From contig CAQDYY010000006.1 of the NCBI GenBank assembly GCA_948777935.1, positions 72,019-136,018 on the forward strand: DNA of 64,000 bases. The letters are read 5' to 3'. Position 1 is the first letter of the stretch; each line of letters opens with the position of its first letter. Shown piece after piece: positions 54,389 through 61,929 of the stretch. The notes beneath the pieces were generated by a model. That model saw only the letters and a list, made by a program, of their open reading frames with translations, was not told the origin of the DNA and made no database searches. Origin of the DNA: an uncultured Clostridia bacterium. Its GTDB lineage: Bacteria; Bacillota; Clostridia; TANB77; CAG-508. The position numbers were made by a program, and so were the translations under genes.

Positions 54389-55888
54389 ATGAGCGAAAAT
54401 GAAAATAATCAAGTAGAGGAAGAATTAGATATTAACCATCTAATGCAAGTAAGAAGAGAAAAGTTAGAAGAATTACAGAAAAATGGGAAAAATCCATTTG
54501 AAATTACAAAATTTAATAGAACAAATACAGCGGGAGAAATAAAGGAAAACTTTGAAAATTTTGAAGAAAAAGATGTTACAGTAGCAGGAAGAATTATTGC
54601 AAAAAGAATTATGGGAAAAGCTTCTTTTTGTACAATTCAAGATTGCGATGAAAAAATACAAAGTTATGTAAGTATTAACGATTTAGGTGAAGAAAGCTAT
54701 AAAGAGTTTAAAACATATGATATAGGAGACATTATTGGAATTACTGGTTTTGTATTTAAAACAAGAACAGAAGAAATTTCTGTACATGCTAAAAGTGTAA
54801 CATTACTTTCAAAATCATTAAGACCACTTCCAGAAAAGTTCCATGGGTTAAAAGACCCAGATTTACGTTATCGTCAGAGATATACAGATTTAATAGTAAA
54901 TCCAGAAGTAAAGAAAACATTTGAATTAAGAAGTAGAATTATAAAAGAAATGAGAAACTTCTTAGATAGTAAAGGATATATGGAAGTAGAAACACCTATA
55001 TTAAATACTATTGCAGGTGGAGCAACAGCAAAACCATTTGTAACACATCATAATGCGCTAGATATCGATATGTATTTAAGAATTGCACCAGAATTATATT
55101 TAAAAAGACTTATAGTAGGTGGTTTTGATAAAGTATATGAAATAGGTAGGTTATTTAGAAATGAAGGAATGGATTTAAAACATAATCCAGAGTTTACATC
55201 TATGGAATTATATGCAGCATATGAAGACTATAATGACATGATGAATATAACAGAAGAAATGGTATCTACTATTACTAAAAACATATTAGGAACAACCAAA
55301 ATTACATATCAAGGAGTAGAAATAGACTTAACACCATCATGGAAAAGAATTACAATGATAGATGCAATTCGAGAAGTAACAGGAATAGACTTTAATAAAA
55401 TTACAACAGATGAAGAAGCTATAAAACTTGCAGAAGAAAGAAAATTGGAAGTAGATGATATAAAGAAAACAAGAGGAAATATTATTAATATATTCTTTGA
55501 AGAATATGTTGAAGAAACATTAATACAACCAACATTTGTATGTGATTATCCAGTAGAAGTATCACCATTAACAAAAAGAAAACAATCTGATCCACGCTTA
55601 ACAGAAAGATTTGAACTATTTATAGGTGGAAGAGAATATGGAAATGCATATTCAGAGTTAAATGACCCAATAGACCAATATGAAAGATTTAAAAAGCAAG
55701 TAGAAGCAAGAGAAGCAGGAGACGAAGAAGCAAATATGATGGATGAAGACTTTGTACAAAGCTTAGAAATTGGTTTACCTCCAACAGGAGGATTAGGAAT
55801 GGGAATAGATAGACTTATTATGTTATTAACAGATTCTAGCTCAATAAGAGATGTACTATTATTCCCAACAATGAAACCACTAAATTAG
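54389..55888 (+). CDS. lysS: lysine--tRNA ligase, class II
   Basis: The 499-residue protein has the OB-fold anticodon domain (VAGRIIAKRIMGKASFCTIQ) and class II motifs: motif 1 region (RIIKEMRNFLDSKGYMEVET), motif 2 (GRLFRNEGMDLKHNPEFTSM) and motif 3 (GLPPTGGLGMGIDRLIMLL), ending DVLLFPTMKPLN. It charges tRNA-Lys. Length equals typical Bacillus LysS. Fic genes follow directly. All arginines use AGA, CGT or CGC; none is CGG. Confidence 0.97.
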   Translation: MSENENNQVEEELDINHLMQVRREKLEELQKNGKNPFEITKFNRTNTAGEIKENFENFEEKDVTVAGRIIAKRIMGKASFCTIQDCDEKIQSYVSINDLGEESYKEFKTYDIGDIIGITGFVFKTRTEEISVHAKSVTLLSKSLRPLPEKFHGLKDPDLRYRQRYTDLIVNPEVKKTFELRSRIIKEMRNFLDSKGYMEVETPILNTIAGGATAKPFVTHHNALDIDMYLRIAPELYLKRLIVGGFDKVYEIGRLFRNEGMDLKHNPEFTSMELYAAYEDYNDMMNITEEMVSTITKNILGTTKITYQGVEIDLTPSWKRITMIDAIREVTGIDFNKITTDEEAIKLAEERKLEVDDIKKTRGNIINIFFEEYVEETLIQPTFVCDYPVEVSPLTKRKQSDPRLTERFELFIGGREYGNAYSELNDPIDQYERFKKQVEAREAGDEEANMMDEDFVQSLEIGLPPTGGLGMGIDRLIMLLTDSSSIRDVLLFPTMKPLN

Positions 55889-55922
55889 TATTTTTTAGCA
55901 ATAAAAAGGAAGGAGGTTAACT

Positions 55923-56645
55923 ATGAAAGTATCTATTAATACAATGCAAAAATTATCTAAAATAAAAAATTCAGTATATGATGATATAAAAATAGAATAC
56001 TTATACCATTCAAACAAACTTGAAGGAAGTACTTTCAATGTTGAGCAATTAAATATTCTATTAGAACAAAAAGTAGTAATAGGTGAACATTCTATCGATG
56101 ATGTACAAGAAACTATTAATTCTTTAGAATTGTTTGATTTTGTAATAAATACTTTAAATGAGCAGTTAACCCCTATGTTACTTAGAGAATATCATTCAAT
56201 TTTAAAGAAGAATACAAGTGATGCAAATTATGGATTTGTTGGAGTATATAAAAAAATACCAAATAAATTAAGATCAGTAAATATTGAATTATCACAACCA
56301 TATGAAGTTTTAGAGCAAATAGAAAGGTTATTAGAGAAAAAAATAGAAACTTTAAAAGATATAGCTGATTTTCATCAAAAGTTTGAACATATACATCCTT
56401 TTCAAGATGGAAATGGAAGAATAGGAAGATTTATTATGCTAAAGCAGTGTATAGAAAATGAGGTTGACCTTATTACTATTGATGATGAATATAACAAAGA
56501 ATATAGAGAAGCATTATATAAAGCACAAACAGCAGAAGATATAGAACCATTAATTGAGATTTTTAAAAAATGCCAAATAAGACTTGATGAAAAGCTATCT
56601 AATTGTATACAAATAATAAAACAAGTAGAAGAGGAAATTAATTAG
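55923..56645 (+). CDS. Fic-domain AMP-transferase, N-terminal autoinhibited (class II-like)
   Basis: The 240-residue protein has the Fic motif HPFQDGNGRIGR (His158) and an N-terminal inhibitory motif S/TxxxEG, seen as SNKLEG (Ser30, Glu34, Gly35). Fic enzymes usually transfer AMP to Ser/Thr/Tyr of a target protein. The N-terminal motif places it in class II. It starts 34 bases after lysS at a GGAGG RBS and precedes a second Fic gene, a rare pairing. Confidence 0.9.
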   Translation: MKVSINTMQKLSKIKNSVYDDIKIEYLYHSNKLEGSTFNVEQLNILLEQKVVIGEHSIDDVQETINSLELFDFVINTLNEQLTPMLLREYHSILKKNTSDANYGFVGVYKKIPNKLRSVNIELSQPYEVLEQIERLLEKKIETLKDIADFHQKFEHIHPFQDGNGRIGRFIMLKQCIENEVDLITIDDEYNKEYREALYKAQTAEDIEPLIEIFKKCQIRLDEKLSNCIQIIKQVEEEIN

Positions 56646-56679
56646 TTTAGTGTTAACAAAAATACCTTAGGGGGTAAAA

Positions 56680-57285
56680 ATGATTTTAGAAAATAAGTTA
56701 CATATTACAGACCAAGCAGAACTTGCAAGGGAAGAAGAAAGAATTAGTAAAATATGTGCAAAAGAAATGTTTGAAACAGGATATTTAGATACATTAGAAG
56801 TAGGAACATTTGAAAGTTTAAAAAAAATCCATAAATTCTTATTTGAAGAAATATATGAATTTGCAGGAAGTCTTAGGAAAGTAAATATAGCAAAAGGAAA
56901 CTTTAGATTTACACCTCTTGCTTATCTTGAAGAAGCAGTAAAAAACATTGAAAAAATGCCACAATCAACATATGATGAGATAATAGAAAAATATGTTGAA
57001 ATGAATATTGCACATCCATTTAGAGAAGGAAATGGAAGAAGTACAAGAATATGGGTAGACTTAATTTTAAAAAAGGAGTTAAATGTAGTAGTTGATTGGA
57101 GTAAAGTAGATAAAACAGATTACTTACTTGCAATGGAACGTAGCCCTATAAAAGATACAGAAATAAAAGAACTGTTAAAACAAAGTTTGACTAATAAGGT
57201 AAATGATAGGCAAATATATATGAAAGGGATAGACAATAGTTATTTATATGAAGGCTATTTAGCATTTAAAACAGAAGAACTATAA
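56680..57285 (+). CDS. Fic-domain AMP-transferase, C-terminal autoinhibited (class III-like)
   Basis: The 201-residue protein has the Fic motif HPFREGNGRSTR (His112) and, near its C-terminus, SYLYEG (Ser187, Glu191, Gly192), matching the C-terminal inhibitory helix of class III Fic proteins such as NmFic. The flap stretch LRKVNIAKGNFRF precedes the active site. The two Fic genes thus carry opposite modes of autoinhibition. The ATG follows AGGGGG. Confidence 0.9.
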   Translation: MILENKLHITDQAELAREEERISKICAKEMFETGYLDTLEVGTFESLKKIHKFLFEEIYEFAGSLRKVNIAKGNFRFTPLAYLEEAVKNIEKMPQSTYDEIIEKYVEMNIAHPFREGNGRSTRIWVDLILKKELNVVVDWSKVDKTDYLLAMERSPIKDTEIKELLKQSLTNKVNDRQIYMKGIDNSYLYEGYLAFKTEEL

Positions 57286-57308
57286 AATTAAAACAAAGGA
57301 GAGAGTAT

Positions 57309-58050
57309 ATGTTTAATTTTTCATTTGATAAAAGATTTCTATATATTATTTTAGGAATTAGTGTATTATGGGGATTAATGGGAATGACAAAATTGGAATG
57401 GTTAGGGTTATTATTAACACTTCCAGGAGTTATTGTTGCAATCACTTTTCATGAGTTTGCACATGCATATGCAGCATATAAATTAGGAGATGACACTCCT
57501 AAAATGCAAGGTAGGTTAAACTTAAACCCAGCAAGCCATCTAGACCCTATTCGGATTTGTTTTACTTATATTTGCACATATTGGATGGGGAAAACCTGTA
57601 CAAATTAACCCAAGAAATTTTGATAGAAAATACTCTATGTCAGCAGGAGAAGCAATAGTTTCTGTAGCAGGACCAGCTATGAACTTTGTACTTGCAATTG
57701 TATTTACTCTTATTTATGCAATAATTGCTAAATTTGCACCAATGTTTGCAATATCTGAAATTGGATTTTATGTTATGATAATAATAAAATATGCAGCGAT
57801 TGTAAACGTAGGGCTTGGAGTATTTAATTTAATACCACTTCCACCATTAGATGGTAGCAAAATTTTTAGAAATTTTATGTCATATAAGGTAAAAGAATGG
57901 CTAGATAGATATGAACAATACTTTTATATAGCATTTTTAATATTATGGGTAACAGGGCTTGCAGGAGATATAATATCTCCAATTATTAGTTTTATAACTG
58001 ATGGATTATTTAAATTAATAGGATTAATATTTAGAGTTCCAATGATTTAG
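57309..58050 (+). CDS. M50 site-2 protease-like membrane protein, needs +1 shift at CGG (57552)
   Basis: Two frames joined at 57552 give 246 residues. Part 1 has ITFHEFAHAYAAYKLGDDTP (HExxH zinc motif) and NLNPASHLDPI. Skipping C57552 gives GFVLLIFAHIGWGKPVQINP, then the SAGEAIVSVAGPAMNFVLA helix and FNLIPLPPLDGSKIF (NPDG-type metal ligand Asp). The LDPIG motif is conserved in the family, so the junction is exact. These rhomboid-unlike zinc proteases cut within membranes; the target is unknown. All zinc ligands are united only after the shift. Confidence 0.94.
57552..57555 (+). other. CGGA +1 frameshift site 12 (M50 protease)
   Basis: ATT-C-GGA within LDPIG, in frame at codon 82. The zero frame stops 18 codons later. 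Confidence 0.94.
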
Positions 58051-58065
58051 GAAAAGGAAAAGAAA

Positions 58066-59061
58066 ATGGAAAAAGATATATATACTTTAGGAATTGAATC
58101 AAGTTGTGATGAAACTTCTGTATCTGTTGTAAAAAATGGTAGAGAGGTTCTTTCTAATGTAATTCATTCTCAAATTGATATTCATAAGCAGTTTGGTGGA
58201 GTAGTTCCAGAGATTGCATCTAGAAACCATGTAGAAGCAATTTCAACTGTAACAAAAGAAGCACTAAAAGAAGCAAAAATAGATTTTTGTGATATAGATG
58301 CAATATGTCCTACTTATGGGCCAGGCCTTGTGGGAGCATTACTAGTAGGTGTTGCATATGCAAAAGCACTTTCATATGCTATTTCAAAACCATTAGTAGG
58401 TGTAAACCATATAGAAGGACATATTGCAGCAAATTATATTACAAACTTAGAGCTAGAACCACCATTTTTATGTTTGGTTATTTCAGGAGGACATACACAT
58501 CTTATTCATATTAAAGATTACACAGAACTTGAAATATTAGCTCGTACACGTGATGATGCAATTGGTGAAGCATTCGATAAAGTAGCAAGGGTAATAGGTT
58601 TAGAATATCCAGGAGGACCTAAAATAGACAAACTTGCAAAAGAAGGTAAGCCCAATATTGAACTACCACATACATATTTTGAAGATAGTTTAGATTTTAG
58701 TTTTAGTGGAATAAAAACAGCAGTTTTAAATTTACATCATAAAAATCCAGAGATAAATAAAGCAGATTTATGTGCAAGCTTTGAAAGTACTGTAATAGAT
58801 ATGTTACTTACAAATACTAAAAAGGCTTTAAAGCAATTGAATATAAAGAAAATAGCATTAGCAGGAGGAGTTTCCGCAAATTTACACATAAGAAATGCTT
58901 TCTTTAAAATGGGTGAAGAAGAGGGAGTAAAGATATATTATCCAGATTTAAAGCTTTGTACAGATAATGCAGCAATGATTGCTTCTGCTGGATACTATAA
59001 TTTCTTAAAAGGAAACTTTTCAGATTTATCACTAAATGCCATTCCAAATTTGAAAATATAG
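58066..59061 (+). CDS. tsaD: tRNA threonylcarbamoyltransferase subunit TsaD
   Basis: The 331-residue protein has GIESSCDETSVSVV, the metal site HIEGHIAAN, VISGGHTHLI, GEAFDKVARVIG and IALAGGVSAN. It transfers the threonylcarbamoyl group from TC-AMP to A37 of ANN-reading tRNAs. TsaC is encoded at 46925; tsaB and tsaE are not in the window. It follows the M50 gene by 15 bases. The length is typical. Confidence 0.97.
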   Translation: MEKDIYTLGIESSCDETSVSVVKNGREVLSNVIHSQIDIHKQFGGVVPEIASRNHVEAISTVTKEALKEAKIDFCDIDAICPTYGPGLVGALLVGVAYAKALSYAISKPLVGVNHIEGHIAANYITNLELEPPFLCLVISGGHTHLIHIKDYTELEILARTRDDAIGEAFDKVARVIGLEYPGGPKIDKLAKEGKPNIELPHTYFEDSLDFSFSGIKTAVLNLHHKNPEINKADLCASFESTVIDMLLTNTKKALKQLNIKKIALAGGVSANLHIRNAFFKMGEEEGVKIYYPDLKLCTDNAAMIASAGYYNFLKGNFSDLSLNAIPNLKI

Positions 59062-59073
59062 AAAGGGAGAAAT

Positions 59074-59781
59074 ATGGCTATATATGTAATAGCAGATTTA
59101 CACTTATCTTTTAAATCTCCAAAACCAATGAACATATTTGGAGATAATTGGGATAACCATGAAGAAAAGATAAAAAAAGATTGGATAGAAAAAGTAAAAG
59201 AAGATGATATAGTAGTATTACCAGGAGATTTTTCTTGGGCAATGAGTTTAAATGATGCATATTTAGACTTTAAATACTTAAATGAGTTACCAGGAAAGAA
59301 AATATTATTAAAGGGAAACCATGACTATTGGTGGACAACTATGACCAAAATGAGAAACTATATAAAAGAAAATAACTTTAATACAATAGACTTCTTATTT
59401 AACAACAGTTTTCTATATGAAGGAATTATATTAACAGGAACTAGAGGGTGGTCATTACATGATTTAGAAGGAGAAGGAAAAATACTAAACCGCGAACTAG
59501 GAAGACTAGAATTATCTCTTAATGAAGGAATAAATAAATATGGGGAAGATAAGCCAATTTATGTATTTATGCATTATCCACCAATTACAAACTCAGCAAT
59601 TCTTAATAAATTAGAACTTACATTTATAGAAACTATGAAAAGATACAATGTAGAAAAATGTTTTTATGGTCATTTACATAGTCATTCACACAAAGATGCA
59701 ATAGAGGGAAATATAGAAGGAATAGAACTTAAACTGATCAGTGCAGATTATTTAGATTTTAAATTAATGAAGATAAATTAA
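59074..59781 (+). CDS. metallophosphoesterase
   Basis: The 235-residue protein has the calcineurin-like metal motifs: IADLHLSF (Asp/His), LPGDFSWAM, LKGNHDYWW, FMHYPPI and YGHLHSHS. It is a two-metal phosphoesterase; the substrate is not predictable. It starts 12 bases after tsaD (RBS AAAGGGAG) and ends at a bidirectional terminator. Confidence 0.93.
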   Translation: MAIYVIADLHLSFKSPKPMNIFGDNWDNHEEKIKKDWIEKVKEDDIVVLPGDFSWAMSLNDAYLDFKYLNELPGKKILLKGNHDYWWTTMTKMRNYIKENNFNTIDFLFNNSFLYEGIILTGTRGWSLHDLEGEGKILNRELGRLELSLNEGINKYGEDKPIYVFMHYPPITNSAILNKLELTFIETMKRYNVEKCFYGHLHSHSHKDAIEGNIEGIELKLISADYLDFKLMKIN

Positions 59782-59808
59782 AAAGAACGGATAAATCCGT
59801 TCTTTTTT
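59780..59808. terminator. bidirectional terminator
   Basis: AAAAAGAACGGA, loop TAAA, TCCGTTCTTTTTT, between the phosphoesterase and the stomatin gene. Confidence 0.92.
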
Positions 59809-59814
59809 GAAATC

Positions 59815-60738
59815 TTATTTATCTGTTTTTTTAGATTTTTTATCATCATCTTTAAAAACTTCTTTTATAGCACCTAAGCTACCTAATGCAGATGTTGCAT
59901 CAAAAGGAATAAACACTTTGTTTGCTTCTCCATCTGCAATTTTTTCTAATGATTCTAAAGATTTTAATTGTACTAACTTATCATTTGGATCTGCATTTTT
60001 CATTGCACTATAAATCATTTCTACTTCTTTTGCTTTAGCTTCAGCAACTTGTTTAATAGCCTCAGCCTCACCGGCAGCGCGTCTTATTTTAGATTCACGA
60101 TCGGCTTCTGCTTGTAAAATAGCAGCTTCTTTTTGTCCTTCTGCAATAGTAATGGCAGATTGTCTTTCACCTTCTGCTTGTAGAATCAAAGCTCTTTTAT
60201 TACGTTCTGCATTCATTTGTTTTTCCATTGCATCACGGATATCAGCAGGTGGTGTAATATCTTTTATTTCAACACGGTCAACTTTACATCCCCATTGGTC
60301 TGTTGCTTCATCTAGTATAACACGTAGTTGATCATTAATTGCATCTCTAGAGCTAAATGTTGCATCTAAGTCCATTTTACCAACAATATCACGAATTGTT
60401 GTAATAGCTAAGTATTCAATACCTTTTTTTAAACTTTGGATTTCATATACTGCTTTTGCAGGGTCTGTAATTTTATAGAACACAACAGTATCTATTGTGA
60501 TAGTAACATTATCTTTTGTAATAACTCCTTGAGGTGGAATATCCATTGTTTGTTGTTTTAAGCTAACAACACTTCTTACGTGGTCAATAAATGGTACAAT
60601 AATAGTAAGACCAGCGTCTGCTATTTTGTGATATTTACCAAGTCTTTCAATAATGTACACCTCAGCTTGTTTAACGATTTTAATTGATTTAAATGCTATA
60701 ATTAATATAATGACTAATAGTATAAGTAAAAATACCAT
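59815..60738 (-). CDS. SPFH/stomatin-like membrane protein (QmcA-like)
   Basis: The 307-residue protein has one N-terminal membrane segment (about 3-18), an SPFH domain (EVYIIERLGKYHKIADAGLT, QTMDIPPQGVITKDNVTI) and an alanine-rich coiled coil (RNKRALILQAEGERQSAITI). It scaffolds membrane microdomains. It is encoded just after nfeD on the minus strand, the usual NfeD-stomatin pairing. The start follows AAGGAGG. Confidence 0.95.
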   Translation of the reverse strand: MVFLLILLVIILIIAFKSIKIVKQAEVYIIERLGKYHKIADAGLTIIVPFIDHVRSVVSLKQQTMDIPPQGVITKDNVTITIDTVVFYKITDPAKAVYEIQSLKKGIEYLAITTIRDIVGKMDLDATFSSRDAINDQLRVILDEATDQWGCKVDRVEIKDITPPADIRDAMEKQMNAERNKRALILQAEGERQSAITIAEGQKEAAILQAEADRESKIRRAAGEAEAIKQVAEAKAKEVEMIYSAMKNADPNDKLVQLKSLESLEKIADGEANKVFIPFDATSALGSLGAIKEVFKDDDKKSKKTDK

Positions 60739-60777
60739 AATAAATCCTCCTTTTATATTATATATAAATATTAAAAA

Positions 60778-61212
60778 CTATTTTAAAATAGGTTCCACTA
60801 AAGGTTCTACAATAGCTTTTACGCCATCAATTTCTTTTATAATAACCTCAGTTCCTTCTAATATAGGGGAGCTTGATTTTGCTGTCCAAATTTCACTACC
60901 AACTTTTACTTGACCAATTCCTTTTTTAGAATTGATTTCTCTTGTTACAATTCCAGTTTTACCAATAACTGAATAAGCATTTGTTTGAACTTTATCGGTA
61001 CGTGAAAGTTTTTTTACAAGTGGCTTTGTTAAGAATAATAGTAAAGTAGAGCTAATTACAAATACTGATGTTTGAATAATAATATTATCTGTAAAAAGAC
61101 TAACAATTGCAGTAAGTAATGCTCCAATGCCAAACCAAAATACTAAAAAACCAACTGTCATCATTTCTAATACAAAAAATACACCTGAAATAATTAACCA
61201 AACTTGCCACAT
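60778..61212 (-). CDS. nfeD: NfeD family protein
   Basis: The 144-residue protein has membrane helices (about 4-22, 27-44, 48-65) and a C-terminal OB-like domain with VIGKTGIVTREINSKKGIGQ and WTAKSSSPILEGTEVIIKEI. This is the short NfeD form without the protease domain. It partners the stomatin gene 39 bases downstream. A consensus GGAGG precedes the start. Confidence 0.94.
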   Translation of the reverse strand: MWQVWLIISGVFFVLEMMTVGFLVFWFGIGALLTAIVSLFTDNIIIQTSVFVISSTLLLFLTKPLVKKLSRTDKVQTNAYSVIGKTGIVTREINSKKGIGQVKVGSEIWTAKSSSPILEGTEVIIKEIDGVKAIVEPLVEPILK

Positions 61213-61313
61213 AAAAATCCCTCCTTTAAAACCTACATTACAATTATACTACAAAATATGGAAAAAAGAAATAGTTTTGTAATATTTTAAAGAAAAGCTA
61301 GGAGATTTCTCAA

Positions 61314-61342
61314 TTGACGAATTATGTAAAACGGTATATAAT
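61314..61342 (+). promoter_or_regulatory. promoter of the 125-aa gene
   Basis: TTGACG (61314-61319), 17 bp, TATAAT (61337-61342), followed by a leader with CCTAGTAGG. Confidence 0.8.
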
Positions 61343-61407
61343 GATATTAATGGCAATAAAGCCTAGTAGGAATGAATTAAAAGTTTCAGCACAGAGAGGA
61401 GAGGCAT

Positions 61408-61785
61408 ATGAAGTTTTTAGAAACAATAGAAAGTGATGGTACATATTTTTGGCTTACAGATATTTGTGGAAGCAGATATAGGGTGGCAAAAATTAAAAGG
61501 TGGCGGAAACTACAAATAGCACAAGAGACATCAGGGCACTTTGCTATAATAGGTAAGCATTGTCTATCTATGGGGTTTATCTACGATAGATTGCTATTTA
61601 AAGGCAAATGTATAGTTGCTTATTATAGCGATGAGTTCGAACCGTATGTATATTATCATATATACGATGAATACGGAACAATTCTGTGTAGGGGAAAAAT
61701 AAATTCCTTGTTATACAACAGACGTATTGATAAAAAGCTAAAGCACCATCAAAAGTATTCAAAGAACAGAATATACCATAAATAA
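61408..61785 (+). CDS. small basic protein, 125 aa, with an in-frame CGG
   Basis: Family not recognised. The ATG follows GAGGAGAGG. The product is basic and aromatic (TYFWLTDICGSRYRVAKIKR, then HFAIIGKHCLSMGFIYDRLL) with no membrane helix. Codon 33 is CGG (61504-61506) and is followed by A, the CGGA form seen at shift sites; skipping the C would give WGNYK then TAG. Codon use is of the higher-GC type. The gene has its own consensus promoter and a strong terminator. Confidence 0.65.
   Translation: MKFLETIESDGTYFWLTDICGSRYRVAKIKRWRKLQIAQETSGHFAIIGKHCLSMGFIYDRLLFKGKCIVAYYSDEFEPYVYYHIYDEYGTILCRGKINSLLYNRRIDKKLKHHQKYSKNRIYHK
61504..61507 (+). other. in-frame CGGA that would truncate if shifted
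   Basis: TGG-CGG-AAA in the 125-aa gene. The TGG-CGGA context is shared with site 3 in the Rhs gene, where the shift is required, so local context three bases upstream does not decide the outcome. Confidence 0.75.
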
Positions 61786-61837
61786 AATGCCAAGGGCACG
61801 GAAATTGTTTTTGATCCGTGCCTTTTGGCATTCTTAA
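61786..61837. terminator. strong terminator after 125-aa gene
   Basis: AATGCCAAGGGCACGGA pairs with TCCGTGCCTTTTGGCATT across a 12-base loop, then CTTAAAT. Confidence 0.8.
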
Positions 61838-61867
61838 ATAAATTTCTTAAAATTCTTTTAAAAATAT

Positions 61868-61895
61868 TTGCGAAAAATGTATTTTATGATATAGT
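61868..61895 (+). promoter_or_regulatory. promoter of the GH18 gene
   Basis: TTGCGA (61868-61873), 16 bp, TATAGT (61890-61895). Confidence 0.6.
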
Positions 61896-61929
61896 ATTAG
61901 CATACTAAAAAAGAAAAAGGAGAATTTTC

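Noticed and set aside
7711..57555. Independent pseudogenes in nine genes
   Set aside because: All breaks share the same CGG quadruplet at a codon boundary, and the proteins are otherwise intact and include core functions; independent decay would give varied indels.
7711..57555. Classical programmed frameshifting with a slippery P-site, Shine-Dalgarno stimulator or downstream pseudoknot (prfB-like)
   Set aside because: Codons before the sites differ, no common upstream SD-like block or downstream stem is visible, and no stop codon sits at the shift point in most cases.
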